Source: Paraburkholderia sp. PGU19
Lineage (GTDB): Bacteria > Pseudomonadota > Gammaproteobacteria > Burkholderiales > Burkholderiaceae
DNA length: 64,000 bases
Assembly: GCF_013426915.1 (NCBI RefSeq)
Contig: NZ_AP023181.1
Span: 930,001-994,000, forward strand
Direction of reading: 5' to 3'
The position numbers were made by a program, and so were the translations under genes. The notes under the pieces are model-generated. The model had not been told where the DNA came from. It did no database searches and saw only the letters and a list, made by a program, of their open reading frames with translations. Positions 27,458 to 37,178 of the stretch are shown piece by piece (within the stretch, counting starts at the first letter, position 1; every line of letters starts with the position of its first letter).

Positions 27458-29044
27458 TTACAGGCGAATCGGCACTGGCATCCAGACGAAAGAACGCGAT
27501 CGCCTGATTAAGCTGCCGCCCTGGTCTTCGAGCGATCTGGAGGCCGCCGCCGCTTCCTCTACCAGCGCGGCATTCTGCTGCGTGACTTCGTCCATCTGCG
27601 TGATGGCCTGATTGACCTGTTCGATGCCCCGGCTTTGTTCGGTCGACGCAGCGGCGATTTCCCCCATGATGCCCGTCACCCGGGCGACGGCCTGGGTAAC
27701 CTGCGACATCGTCTTTCCCGCCTCGTTAGCGAGCACCGAACCGTCCTGGATCTTCTGCACGGAAGCGTTGATCAGATCCTTGATTTCCTTCGCGGCGCTG
27801 GACGAACGCTGCGCGAGACTGCGCACTTCGCTTGCGACCACCGCGAACCCGCGGCCCTGTTCACCCGCCCGCGCCGCTTCCACGGCCGCGTTCAGCGCCA
27901 GGATATTGGTCTGGAACGCAATCCCTTCGATGATCCCGGTGATATCCGCGATCTTGGTGGAACTCGCGCTGATCTCGCCCATCGTGCCGGCGACCCGTCC
28001 GACCACCTCGTTGCCCTTGAGCGCCACTTCGGATGCATTGGCGGAGAGCGAACTGGCCTGCTGCGCGTTCTCGGCGTTCTGCCTCACCGTCGAGGTCAGT
28101 TCTTCCATGCTCGAGGCGGTTTCCTGCAGTGACGCAGCCTGCTGTTCGGTCCGGGACGAAAGATCGACGTTGCCCGAAGCGATCTGGCTGGAGCCGGTCG
28201 CGATACTGTCCGCCGCAGTGCGGACCTGAGCGATCAGATTGACGAGACTTGCCTGCATGTCACCCATCGAGGCGAGCACGCTCCCGGTATGCGCGTGCTT
28301 CGCGCCCGCAACCGGGCTCAGATCGCCCGCCGCGACGCGTTGCGTGACGGCACCCAGTTCGGCCGGCTCGGCACCCAGCGCGCGCAGCAGGCCCCGCGTG
28401 ATGACCAGGCCCGCCGCGACCGCCATCGCAACGGCTGCGAGGCAAATCGCGATCAGCAGGTTCCGCTGCGTCGCATAACGATCCTCCGACTCGCGAACCA
28501 GGTCATCGGCACGACTACGCGTGTACTGCGCGTAGTCGTCCGATGCCTTGACCAGCGCGGCAAGCAGCGGCCGGCAGTCGTCGTTGATTTTCTTGACCGC
28601 TTCGTCGCGCCGGTTCGCAACGGCGAGGCCGACGATCGTATTGGCGACGGGTGTATACGCGGCCTCGATGCGGTTGATTTCGCCCACGAGGCTGCGGGCT
28701 TTTTCGGTCGCATCGGACGCGGACGAAACCATCTGGTTGAGCTTAGCGAGGTTCGACTGCACGTCGATCTGCGCCTGCGCTTCGGCGGCCTTTTCCAGTT
28801 CGAAGTCGCCAGGCGTGGTGACCAGCGCCATGTTGCGCGCTGCGATCGCGCGCCGGTCAACCGCGGTCCGGACCTGCGCAGCCATATTGGCGCGGGCATT
28901 GACGCCCGACAAATAACTTGCGAACCGGTCGTTGGCGTCGTTCAGCGATTTCAGCGATATGCCCGACACGATCAAAACGACGGCGGCAAGAACGCCGAAA
29001 GCACCCGTGAGCTTTGCCTTTACCGACAGGTTGTTGAGATTCAT
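27458..29044 (-). CDS. Methyl-accepting chemotaxis protein with frameshifted C-terminus
   Basis: A 528-residue transducer. The N-terminal transmembrane helix (about 10-30) is followed by a four-helix-bundle ligand domain, a second transmembrane helix (about 190-215), a HAMP region and the MCP signalling hairpin ([21 protein letters not shown] at the tip, the CheA/CheW contact site). The last residues, [18 protein letters not shown] onward, do not fit. In the next frame the same DNA reads [15 protein letters not shown], the usual end of this family, and continues to a stop at 27378. A one-base loss near 27519 therefore seems to have shifted the end. The signalling tip is intact, so the protein may still work. 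It probably senses a small solute and controls CheA. Confidence 0.87.
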   Translation of the reverse strand: MNLNNLSVKAKLTGAFGVLAAVVLIVSGISLKSLNDANDRFASYLSGVNARANMAAQVRTAVDRRAIAARNMALVTTPGDFELEKAAEAQAQIDVQSNLAKLNQMVSSASDATEKARSLVGEINRIEAAYTPVANTIVGLAVANRRDEAVKKINDDCRPLLAALVKASDDYAQYTRSRADDLVRESEDRYATQRNLLIAICLAAVAMAVAAGLVITRGLLRALGAEPAELGAVTQRVAAGDLSPVAGAKHAHTGSVLASMGDMQASLVNLIAQVRTAADSIATGSSQIASGNVDLSSRTEQQAASLQETASSMEELTSTVRQNAENAQQASSLSANASEVALKGNEVVGRVAGTMGEISASSTKIADITGIIEGIAFQTNILALNAAVEAARAGEQGRGFAVVASEVRSLAQRSSSAAKEIKDLINASVQKIQDGSVLANEAGKTMSQVTQAVARVTGIMGEIAAASTEQSRGIEQVNQAITQMDEVTQQNAALVEEAAAASRSLEDQGGSLIRRSRSFVWMPVPIRL

Positions 29045-29495
29045 ATATCGACTTTAGTTGTTGCCAGTTGTCCGCGAGCGAAAGATTCGAGCCGTTGGGC
29101 GTCCCGGAAAACACGCCTCGGATAGCGCAAGACACGAACTTCGCGCCTATGCAGTTCGCATTACGGCGCGGTTGGGCGTTACTGTAGGGTGACGAACCCT
29201 GCGCAGGATGACGCAAAGGTTTGCGTGCAATTTAATTTTTATATGGCCAGGCCAGCGCTATTTATTCGATGACTCGTGGGGCTGGAGCACTGTCGAGATT
29301 GCCCGCGGCCTGAGTCTACGATTGCGGCGAACGTTGTGCATGTCCATGAACTATGTGCTACGACCGGCGAGGTACCATAGGCGTTCGGCTGCGACGTTTC
29401 CCCATCAGCATGGGGAGTACACAAGAATGTCGCTGTCGACAACGCACTTCGGCGCGACGCGTCATCTCTGTTCGTCAGGCATCCAGGGAGGGGGC
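29045..29495. other. 451-bp divergent region between MCP and DUF4062 genes
   Basis: Around 29225-29265 the region becomes AT-rich (TTTAATTTTTATATGG), a plausible promoter or upstream-element zone for the DUF4062 gene. The frame is open here to 29208, but no family similarity or ribosome site supports coding. Confidence 0.5.
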
Positions 29496-30734
29496 ATGAA
29501 GGTCTATATATCCTCCACGTACCAGGATCTGGTTGATCATCGCGTAGCCGTGGACCGGGCGCTGCGCCGCATGGGCCATGATGTCGTTGGAATGGAGCAA
29601 TACGTCGCCGAGGGCAGCAAGCCGGTAGTCCGCTGCAAGGCCGATGTACGCGCCGCCGATGTCTACGTCATTATTGTCGCCTGGCGGTACGGCTATGTGC
29701 CCGGGCGATCCGAGTCGCCGCCGGACGGACGCTCGATCACGGAGATCGAACTTCAGGAAGCTCAGACGAGCGGCAGACCGGTGCTCGCTTTCCTCCTCGA
29801 CCCAGGTGCGCCGTGGCCGCCCAATAGCGTTGATGCAATGGGCGGCGCGCCGGGAGCAGGTGACGACGTTTCGCGCCTGCGTGCGCTACTCGGCACCGAG
29901 TACCTCGCTGGCATTTTCCGCACGCCTGACGACCTCGCCAGCCAGGTCGCTGCGGCAGTATCCGCCCAGGGACTGACACGCCACATGGTCGACCGTGTGC
30001 TCGGCGAGACCTCGGTGGCGACCCCGGACATGAATGCCTTTGCCCAAGGTAATCAGGTCGACGACTCGACGTTGTTCAGCATCAAGCAGATGATTCAGCG
30101 TGCCGGGGCCGCACGCGCACTCGTGCTTCAAATCGACGACGGCAAGCGTTGGTGGTCCACGCGCCTCTTTCTTCTGGCCAGCTTGCTGCGCTCGCTAACC
30201 TCCGTGCGGCAGGTTGTGTTCTGCGACAACGATGGACGATTCGTAGGGATGGCTAGCCCGGCGGCCATCATGGACGGGCTAGCGAGTGCCTTCCCGGATC
30301 TCGACGAATTCGAGCACAGGCTTCGCCAGGAAGTACCGTCCGTTGACATCGAGCGGGAGACGGACAGGCAGACCAATGCATGGAATGCTTTCGTGAGCGC
30401 TCCGCCCGCGTCCGGATTGGTCGGCCCAGGTGTGCCGTTACCCGGCACCGGCGACTATGAAAATGCGCTAAAGGTTGGCGTTCGCGGTCCCCTCCTTGAA
30501 CGATGGTTAGGGGAGCGGTGGGTGGGCCGCTGCATTCGCATCGACAGTTACGATTTGAGCATGATCCAGGTGCAGCAGATCGTCGATTCGCTTCTCCCCG
30601 ATGTTCCGATTCAGCGTCTCCGGAAGGCGCCGGCGGCCGGCTTTGATCTGCTGGTTGTCGACCGCGATGCATTCGCACTCCAGCTAGCGCGCGAATGGGT
30701 ACGCTCCGGTCTACCCCGCTCCCCAGTGCGCTGA
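29496..30734 (+). CDS. DUF4062-domain protein (TIR-like N-terminus), possible conflict or defence protein
   Basis: A 412-residue cytoplasmic protein. Residues 1-100 match DUF4062: MKVYISSTYQDLVDHRVAVD, then KADVRAADVYVIIVAWRYGY and SITEIELQEA. The domain resembles TIR in fold and is found in many NTPase, toxin-like and signalling architectures. Residues about 185-412 (ALVLQIDDGKRWWSTRLFLLA, SYDLSMIQVQQIVDSLLPDV) do not match a family I recognise and may be an effector or sensor domain. There is no obvious membrane segment. The ATG at 29496 is preceded by GGGAGG. No accompanying nuclease, NTPase or reverse transcriptase gene is next to it. A defence role is only a possibility. Confidence 0.75.
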   Translation: MKVYISSTYQDLVDHRVAVDRALRRMGHDVVGMEQYVAEGSKPVVRCKADVRAADVYVIIVAWRYGYVPGRSESPPDGRSITEIELQEAQTSGRPVLAFLLDPGAPWPPNSVDAMGGAPGAGDDVSRLRALLGTEYLAGIFRTPDDLASQVAAAVSAQGLTRHMVDRVLGETSVATPDMNAFAQGNQVDDSTLFSIKQMIQRAGAARALVLQIDDGKRWWSTRLFLLASLLRSLTSVRQVVFCDNDGRFVGMASPAAIMDGLASAFPDLDEFEHRLRQEVPSVDIERETDRQTNAWNAFVSAPPASGLVGPGVPLPGTGDYENALKVGVRGPLLERWLGERWVGRCIRIDSYDLSMIQVQQIVDSLLPDVPIQRLRKAPAAGFDLLVVDRDAFALQLAREWVRSGLPRSPVR

Positions 30735-30801
30735 CTCGTTCCACGATAACGATGCAGCACACTGGGACCTCACGGACGAGGTATGCGCAAATCGGCCTTT
30801 G

Positions 30802-31296
30802 CTACTGTGCGGGTGGCTGACCCGAGGAAAGTATCGTCCTCAGCTTTGTGCCGCCGACGGATTCGCAATTGGCGGGCTTCGGATCAGTCCATTGCACTGC
30901 GACGCCACGGACGACAGGCCGGACCATACGCCAGGGCCAGAAGCCGAAGCGCTGTGATCCGTTGTACTCGACAATTGCGTCTGCTCCTCGTAGTTGGGCG
31001 TACTCCGCCATCTTCGGGGGAATGTCCTGGACGCTGCCATACGAGCCCTTGCCAATCTTGATGTTCTTGATGACCTTGTATTTCTGACTGGCGGGCGGGA
31101 GGTGTGCGAAGAAACAGAATTCACCGAGGTCACTGTGAAGATCGCTCGTCGAGGCTTCGTGGCTTTTGGAGATGTCCACTTCAGCGTCGGGCGTGGCATC
31201 CGATGCCGGTTCCGCTGAATGCGCGGTATTCGCGGCGATGCCGATAACGAACAATGATGCGATCAACGGAACTACGAATTGCCGTGCAGGGTTCAT
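30802..31296 (-). CDS. Exported protein of unknown function
   Basis: A 164-residue protein starting MNPARQFVVPLIASLFVIG, with a signal peptide ending near TAHSA, so it is probably periplasmic. The mature part contains YKVIKNIKIGKGSYGSVQDI and EYAQLRGADAIVEYNGSQRF, a pattern seen in small RcsF/YbjQ-like envelope proteins that bring together residues on a flat beta-sheet; I do not assign it to a named family. Two cysteines (FCFF and NCES) could form a disulfide. The start is the ATG at 31296, before the signal sequence; the frame extends to 31398. It is convergent with the DUF4062 gene. Confidence 0.68.
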   Translation of the reverse strand: MNPARQFVVPLIASLFVIGIAANTAHSAEPASDATPDAEVDISKSHEASTSDLHSDLGEFCFFAHLPPASQKYKVIKNIKIGKGSYGSVQDIPPKMAEYAQLRGADAIVEYNGSQRFGFWPWRMVRPVVRGVAVQWTDPKPANCESVGGTKLRTILSSGQPPAQ

Positions 31297-31531
31297 GAGT
31301 GGTCTCAACGATTCGCGCCGGGTCAGCGTTTTATTATGGAGACGGGATAGTAAGCGACTGTAAGCCTGCCGACCACTATGAGTGTTGTGCGCTCGCATCC
31401 GTTGTGCGAGGTGGCTTGCTTGTGATCATGCTGGCCGGCGCGCACCGTCGCGCGAACGGCGGAAATGACCGAGGAGCAGATAGCTCAAGAAACGCGTATC
31501 GTCTCCCGTACCTCAAACCTGAATCGATTCC

Positions 31532-32392
31532 ATGTACGCTACTCACCTTCATCGTGGGCGCGCAGTCACGATTGCCGCCACCTTTTTTATGCTCACACTG
31601 GCAGGCTGCGCGTCTTCGTCGCTGGATTCGCAAACGCAAGGCGCCAGCGCCACGTCGCTCAATGCCGCCATCAGTGGATCGCAGCGTAGCAGCCAGGCGC
31701 GTGCGCGCGATGTCTATCGTCATCCGGAAGAAACGCTGCAGTTCTTTGACCTCGGTCCAACGCAGGCGGTATTGGAGATCGCCCCGGGAGGAGGATGGTA
31801 TTCAGACATACTTGCGCCTTACTTGCGCAATGCAGGGCAGCTTTACGAGGCGCAATATCTCAGCACGTCCGCCGATCTCGCCGCTGAAGACAGCGCAACC
31901 GACGCTGCTTATCGGCGCAAGATCGCGAACGCTCCATCGGTTTACGGGAACGTCGTCGTCGGCACATTGCACGCAGGCCAGTTCAACGGCTTCGACACGA
32001 ATCAGCGATTCGACCGTGTGCTTACCTTTCGGAATATCCATAACTGGATCAAGGACGGGCAATTCGATGCGAACCTGCGCGCGTTCTACGGCGCGCTGAA
32101 GCATGGCGGCGAACTTGGCGTTGAGGAGCACCGCGCACGGCCAGGAACGACTGAGCAACAAATGATCGATTCCGGTTACGTGACTGAAGCGTTCGTCATC
32201 GAGCACGCACAAGCAGCCGGTTTCGTTCTGGTTGCGCGCAGCGAGATCAACGCGAATCCGAAAGATACAAAGGACTATCCGCACGGCGTGTGGTCGCTGC
32301 CGCCCACCTACAAAGGCGGTGACGTCGACAGGTCACGCTTTGCTGCAATCGGGGAATCGGATCGTATGACGCTCAAGTTCGTCAAGCCTTAG
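31532..32392 (+). CDS. Lipoprotein with class I SAM-methyltransferase fold
   Basis: A 286-residue protein. It starts with a signal peptide ending in the lipobox LAGC (Cys at about 26). Residues about 60-230 have the Rossmann methyltransferase pattern: VLEIAPGGGWYSDILAPYL (motif I), LYEAQYL, and FDRVLTFRNIHNWIKDGQFD. SAM is not known in the periplasm, so an exported methyltransferase-like protein is unusual but is a widely distributed annotated family (periplasmic methyltransferase-like). It may bind another ligand. It converges on the Nudix gene, with 56 bp between. Confidence 0.84.
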   Translation: MYATHLHRGRAVTIAATFFMLTLAGCASSSLDSQTQGASATSLNAAISGSQRSSQARARDVYRHPEETLQFFDLGPTQAVLEIAPGGGWYSDILAPYLRNAGQLYEAQYLSTSADLAAEDSATDAAYRRKIANAPSVYGNVVVGTLHAGQFNGFDTNQRFDRVLTFRNIHNWIKDGQFDANLRAFYGALKHGGELGVEEHRARPGTTEQQMIDSGYVTEAFVIEHAQAAGFVLVARSEINANPKDTKDYPHGVWSLPPTYKGGDVDRSRFAAIGESDRMTLKFVKP

Positions 32393-32448
32393 CGATCGTA
32401 TGCGACATGGCAGCGGGAGAAAGGGCTAAGCAAGATCGCGACAAGCGC

Positions 32449-32934
32449 TCACGCAACGCTTCCGTTATCGCGGTTGACGACGTGCGCGAATTGAAGCGGG
32501 TCCTGTGCGAGCGCGTGACGCAGGAATGCGGGGCGCGCGTCGATGCTTGCCAGTTCGTGCCGGTTGAACCACGCGAATTCGAGCTTGCGGCCCTGTTCGT
32601 TGCCTGGGTGGCGCATGGAGAAATCGAGGATGCGGGCGTCGGGTGGTACTTCGGTGGCGAAGTACAGACCGACTTCGTGATGCGGACGACCACCACCCGT
32701 GAAGAAGTTTTCGACGATCCAGAGCAAGCGTCCGACTTTCACCTGGATATCCAGTTCCTCGCGCATCTCGCGCGCGACGGCCGTGGCCGCGTCCTCACCT
32801 GCCTCGACGCGGCCGCCCGGCAGCGACCAGTATTCGTCGCCTTCCAGCATGTGCAGGAGGACGTGGTCGCGTGCCGTGATGACGGCGACGGCGCGGAAGT
32901 TGAAGCGGTGGCCGTCGGTGTCGAAGGAGATCAT
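32449..32934 (-). CDS. Nudix hydrolase
   Basis: A 161-residue protein. The Nudix box is complete: GGRVEAGEDAATAVAREM followed directly by REELDI, matching GX5EX7REUXEEXGU with the catalytic glutamates that bind metal. It hydrolyses a nucleoside diphosphate linked to X, for instance an oxidised nucleotide or ADP-sugar. The start is the ATG at 32934 (MISFDTDGHRF), where the Nudix fold begins; the open frame continues to 33024 without similarity. It lies 90 bp upstream of the MlrC-like gene stop on the same strand and is probably separate. Confidence 0.86.
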   Translation of the reverse strand: MISFDTDGHRFNFRAVAVITARDHVLLHMLEGDEYWSLPGGRVEAGEDAATAVAREMREELDIQVKVGRLLWIVENFFTGGGRPHHEVGLYFATEVPPDARILDFSMRHPGNEQGRKLEFAWFNRHELASIDARPAFLRHALAQDPLQFAHVVNRDNGSVA

Positions 32935-33024
32935 GGGTTTGTCTGCATGCGCGGGCGTTGAGGATGCGCTATTTCGCCGGAAATGGTGGCGATGTGCAAG
33001 CGCGGGGCGTATGCCTCTAGTCAC

Positions 33025-34557
33025 TCACTGCAATTGATCGATCGCCTCCTTCGCAGTCATCGAACGCCATTCCCCAAACGCCACCCCCATCGGCCGCACC
33101 CGCATGCCCTCATCCAGCCTCCGCCACGGCAAATCCGCCGGATCAGCAGCCATCGGCCCGGGCGCTTTCGCCACCAGAACCGCATGCGCGCCCGCCTGAA
33201 AATCCGCGCGAAAATGCACGGAACTCTTCACCACCAGCACCTTCATCCGCTCAGGCTCAACGCCTCCAACGCGAAAAAAGTTGCGCTCGAAAATCTGCAT
33301 CTTGATCGTGCTGACCACGATCCGCACACCGTCGATACGCAAACACGCAACCGGCCCGAGATCGCCCTGCATGCCGTTCATCATCGGACCGTCGAAACGG
33401 AAACGCCCATCCGACAGATGCTCGACTTCGAAAACACCTTGTAGCGGCGCGTCGCCCGGCACACCCGAACGCCCCGCCAGCGCGAGTTCGATACGCGCGC
33501 CGACGCCCGCGCGATGCGCCGCTGCCGCCGCCTGCGCGTCCCATATCACGCCGACGGCCGCGTCCTGCACGTGGTGTTGCAGCAACGCACGCACCATCCC
33601 CATCGTGTTCGAATCGCCGCCGACGCCCGGGTTGTCCTGCGTATCGGCGATGATCACGGGCTTGTCCGCATGTCGCGCGAGACGCGCTGCTTCATTCACC
33701 GCTTCATCGGGTGAAAGAAAGCGCACTTCCCAGTGCGCTTCATCGGCGAGCATGCGCGCGTGAAGCGCATCGACAGCCTTCACGAGCGCGTCTTCGTCAT
33801 AGCCGTAACCCCAGATCACCGGCCCGCACTCAGGAAAATCCGCAGCGGGAAATCCCGGCGCAAACGACAGCGAAGCAACCGTTCCCGCTTCGAGCGAAGC
33901 CAGCATGTCGTGCACGCCGAGCGCGGGCTCAACGAGCGTGCACATCGCATTCACCGGAATCAGAAACGGAACGCGCCGCGACACACGTTTCAAAGGACGT
34001 CGATCGTGCGCCAGCCTTTCGAGCAACGCAGCGGCGCGCTCGCCCGTTTCGGCCATATCGACGTGCGGGTAGGTTCGATACGCGACGATCGCATCCGCGA
34101 GTTGCAGCATCCTGTCCGTCACGTTCGCGTGAAGATCGAGCGACACGACGAGCGGGATGTCATCACCAACGATGTCTCGAACACGCGCAAGCAATTCGCC
34201 TTCGCCATCGTCGATATGCTCGGCGACCATCGCGCCATGCAGATCGAGATAGATCGAATCGAAACCGCCCGCGTGCACGGCATCGGCGATCTCGCCGGCA
34301 ATGCGCTCGTATGCGTCTTCCGTCACATGCGCGGACGCGCTCGCGCCCGCCCAGATGACGGGGATCAGTTCGTGGCCCGCCGCTTCCGCAACCTTGATGA
34401 AGCCGCCAATCGGCACGTTCACGTCGCGCAGGGTCAGCACGTCGGCGCCGCGCGTCAATGGCGGAAAGCCTTCTCCCTGAATGAAGCTCTGGTACGACGC
34501 CTTGGTCGGCGCAAAGGTGTTGGTCTCGTGCTGAAAACCGGCGATCAGGATCTTCAT
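33025..34557 (-). CDS. M81 family metallopeptidase, MlrC-like (microcystinase C type)
   Basis: A 510-residue protein in the MlrC/M81 family. The N-terminus IAGFQHETNTFAP is the family signature. Metal-binding candidates include the histidine in this segment, DLHGAMVAEHIDDGEGE, VSLDLHANVTDRM and TYPHVDMAETGERA. The C-terminal DUF of the family (HVQDAAVGVIWDAQAAA onward) is present. MlrC degrades a linear microcystin tetrapeptide in sphingomonads; most homologues act on unknown small amides or peptides. It lies 28 bp after an MFS gene and is probably co-transcribed, which suggests hydrolysis of the imported compound. Confidence 0.9.
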   Translation of the reverse strand: MKILIAGFQHETNTFAPTKASYQSFIQGEGFPPLTRGADVLTLRDVNVPIGGFIKVAEAAGHELIPVIWAGASASAHVTEDAYERIAGEIADAVHAGGFDSIYLDLHGAMVAEHIDDGEGELLARVRDIVGDDIPLVVSLDLHANVTDRMLQLADAIVAYRTYPHVDMAETGERAAALLERLAHDRRPLKRVSRRVPFLIPVNAMCTLVEPALGVHDMLASLEAGTVASLSFAPGFPAADFPECGPVIWGYGYDEDALVKAVDALHARMLADEAHWEVRFLSPDEAVNEAARLARHADKPVIIADTQDNPGVGGDSNTMGMVRALLQHHVQDAAVGVIWDAQAAAAAHRAGVGARIELALAGRSGVPGDAPLQGVFEVEHLSDGRFRFDGPMMNGMQGDLGPVACLRIDGVRIVVSTIKMQIFERNFFRVGGVEPERMKVLVVKSSVHFRADFQAGAHAVLVAKAPGPMAADPADLPWRRLDEGMRVRPMGVAFGEWRSMTAKEAIDQLQ

Positions 34558-34585
34558 GATTCGTTCGTCCTCTTGTTAAGCGAAC

Positions 34586-35914
34586 TCAGTTCGATTCAGG
34601 GCTAAGCGTCAACTCGGGCGCTTCATGCGCCGGCTTGCGCGTCGACCGGTTGGCGAGAATCAGCAAACCTGCGATCACCGGCATGCATGCCATGAAGATC
34701 AGCGCGAGTTGCGAATTGCCCGTCGCCGTACGCGCCCAGCCAATCGCCGCCGGGCCCCAGAAGCCGCCCGACAATCCGATCGTATTGATCAGCGCGATGC
34801 CGCCCGCAGCCGCCGGTCCCTTGATGTATTCGGCAGGCATTGCCCAGAACACCGTGTAGGCCATCCACAACATCGCCGTCGCGGCCGTCAGCAGCGCGAG
34901 TGTCGCGAACAGATGTCCTTGCGTGAAAATCGAAGCGACCAGCAACAACGCGCCCGTCAGCGCGGGCAACGCGCAGTGATAACGCCGTTCGCCCGTGCGG
35001 TCCGAACTGCGTCCCGCGGCGTACATGCCGATGCCCGCCGCGACATACGGAATCGCGACGTACCAGCCAAGACGCAGCGTGTCGGTCACGCCCTGTTCCT
35101 TGATCAGCGTCGGCAGCCAGAAGCTGATCGCGTAGATCGGGAAGATGATCGAGAAGTACGCGAACGCCAGCAGATAGACGCGCGGGTCGCGGGCCACAGC
35201 CTTGAACGAATGCTTGTGCGCTTGCGCCACGCCCGTTTCGCTTTCGAGCAGCTGCTTTTCGTCGGCGTTCAGCCAGCGCGCGTCGGCGGGACGGTTCGAC
35301 AGCACGAACAGCGTGACCACGCCAAGCACGATGCACGGCAAGCCTTCGACGAGAAACATCCATTGCCAGCCTGCCAGCCCGTGCACACCCGAGAGCGACG
35401 AAATCAGCCACGCCGACAACGGCCCGCCGACGATCCCGCCCAGCGGCCCGGCCAGAAACACGATCGCGATGGCGCGCGCCATGCGCGTCGGCCCATACCA
35501 GCACGACAGGTAATAGATCATGCCCGGCGCGAAGCCCGCTTCGAAAATGCCGAGCAGAAAGCGCATGCCGTAGAACATCGGCACGTTGCGCACGAACAGC
35601 ATGCACGCCGACGTGATGCCCCACAGCACGAGAATGCGGCTGAAGGTCTTGCGCGCGCCGATTTTCGGCAGCAGCAGATTGCTCGGCAATTCGAACAGCA
35701 CATAACCAAGAAAGAAGATGCCCGCGCCGACGCCATACGCCGCATCGGAGAAACCGAGATCGCTCTGCATCTGGAACTTGGCGAAGCCGACGTTCACGCG
35801 GTCCAGATACGCAAACATGTAGCAGGCGAGAAGAAATGGCAGCAACCGCCAGTTGAGCCGGTTGTAGAGGGCGCGAACCGCGTCGCTCTCCCGCAGGGTC
35901 TGTAGTGCTGTCAT
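34586..35914 (-). CDS. MFS transporter, anion:cation symporter type
   Basis: A 442-residue protein with 12 predicted membrane helices. The opening [20 protein letters not shown] and [20 protein letters not shown] are typical of the ACS subfamily (tartrate, phthalate, glucarate, allantoate carriers). The loop between helices 2 and 3 contains [11 protein letters not shown]. The ATG at 35914 has GGAG six bases upstream. It is the first gene of the MFS/MlrC-like operon and is divergent from a LysR gene. Its substrate is probably an organic anion or small amide handled by the M81 peptidase. Confidence 0.91.
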   Translation of the reverse strand: MTALQTLRESDAVRALYNRLNWRLLPFLLACYMFAYLDRVNVGFAKFQMQSDLGFSDAAYGVGAGIFFLGYVLFELPSNLLLPKIGARKTFSRILVLWGITSACMLFVRNVPMFYGMRFLLGIFEAGFAPGMIYYLSCWYGPTRMARAIAIVFLAGPLGGIVGGPLSAWLISSLSGVHGLAGWQWMFLVEGLPCIVLGVVTLFVLSNRPADARWLNADEKQLLESETGVAQAHKHSFKAVARDPRVYLLAFAYFSIIFPIYAISFWLPTLIKEQGVTDTLRLGWYVAIPYVAAGIGMYAAGRSSDRTGERRYHCALPALTGALLLVASIFTQGHLFATLALLTAATAMLWMAYTVFWAMPAEYIKGPAAAGGIALINTIGLSGGFWGPAAIGWARTATGNSQLALIFMACMPVIAGLLILANRSTRKPAHEAPELTLSPESN

Positions 35915-36013
35915 GTTCGTCTCCGGTGTGTCGGGTTTGAATCCCGTGCTTGCGTTCCAGCATGTTGTCGGGGTAAAAATGCGCGAGCAAGAGCAACTAA
36001 GTTCACACTTCGT

Positions 36014-36026
36014 TGCCTGCAAGGCA
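36014..36026. promoter_or_regulatory. T-N11-A LysR box in divergent promoter
   Basis: TGCC-N5-GGCA gives the T-N11-A pattern of LysR binding sites, within the longer palindrome GTTGCC-N5-GGCAAC (36012-36028). It is about 35 bp upstream of the LysR start and 100 bp upstream of the MFS start, an expected position for autoregulation and activation. Confidence 0.6.
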
Positions 36027-36062
36027 ACGGCAGCCTACTCAACGCTCTGGAGACCTTCCGAC

Positions 36063-36995
36063 ATGCGCGAAATCAATCAGCAACGGCTGCGCTACTTTCA
36101 CGAGGTGCTGTCGCACGGCACGATCCGGGGCGCGGCGGACAGCCTGAACACATCGCCTTCCGTGATTACGCGCCAGATCAGACTGCTCGAAGAGGAACTC
36201 GATACGACGCTGTTCGAGCGCGAGGCGCGCGGCGTCAAACCGACCGAGGCAGCCACGCATCTGCTCGAATTCTGGCGTGGCTACCGTTCGCAGCAGGAAA
36301 AGCTCGAAGACCAGTTGCATTTGCTGAAGGGGCTTCAACAGGGCCAGGTGCAACTGGCTGTCAGCGAAGGCTACGTCGATCCGCTGATCGAGGAAGTGAT
36401 CGCGCCGTTTTGCGCGAAGTATCCGAAGCTGGATATCAACATCGAAAGTCTCGCCGTCGACGATCTGCTCAACCAGGTCGCAGAGAGCCGCGCGCATATC
36501 GGGCTTGCGTACAATCCGCCGCCGCATCCACGCATCGAGTACCGCGCGAGTTCGGCGCAGCCCGTCGTGCTGCTGGTGAGGCGCGATCATCCGCTCGCGT
36601 TGCGCGGCACGCCCGCCAGCGTGAAGGACCTGCTCGAATGGCCGCTCGCGCTGATGCCGGCCACTTTCGGCATCGGCCACGCCGCGAAAATGCTGGAATT
36701 CGCGGAGAACATCAAAATCCGCGCGACGCTCACCAGCAATTCGCTGACCGCGCTCAAGCGCTTCGTCGCGCATGGCGACGGCGTGACGCTGATCGGCGAG
36801 TTCGCTGCGTATCGCGAACTGGTGGCGGAAGAACTCGCCATCGTGCCGATCGATCATCCATTGTTTCAGGGTGCCAAAGCCCGCTTGCTCGTGAAGTCGG
36901 GACGGCCTCTCGCGGCCGCCGCGAATGAACTGCTCGAATGGATCTTGCGCAGGATGTCGATGTTCGCGACCGGTAATGACTCGACGGAAGGTTGA
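36063..36995 (+). CDS. LysR family transcriptional regulator
   Basis: A 310-residue regulator. Residues 1-60 contain [20 protein letters not shown] and [20 protein letters not shown], the LysR DNA-binding helices. The rest is the effector-binding domain ([20 protein letters not shown] onward). The ATG at 36063 places the HTH at the N-terminus, as in the family; the open frame reaches 35913. It is divergent from the MFS/MlrC-like operon and has a LysR box between, so it most likely controls that operon. Confidence 0.92.
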   Translation: MREINQQRLRYFHEVLSHGTIRGAADSLNTSPSVITRQIRLLEEELDTTLFEREARGVKPTEAATHLLEFWRGYRSQQEKLEDQLHLLKGLQQGQVQLAVSEGYVDPLIEEVIAPFCAKYPKLDINIESLAVDDLLNQVAESRAHIGLAYNPPPHPRIEYRASSAQPVVLLVRRDHPLALRGTPASVKDLLEWPLALMPATFGIGHAAKMLEFAENIKIRATLTSNSLTALKRFVAHGDGVTLIGEFAAYRELVAEELAIVPIDHPLFQGAKARLLVKSGRPLAAAANELLEWILRRMSMFATGNDSTEG

Positions 36996-37178
36996 CGGTT
37001 GACGACACGCGGCCTGAACGTGTCACCCCAACCTTTCACGCACTGAGCCGCCGTAATGCGGCAGTAGCACCGCCGTCGGCCATTCGTCATATTTGAAACT
37101 TAGTTGCAGAACGCTGACCGCGTTGTCGATAAGAGAACGTATTCGTCCTCTCGCATAACTCTCCCACTACAACGGTCA

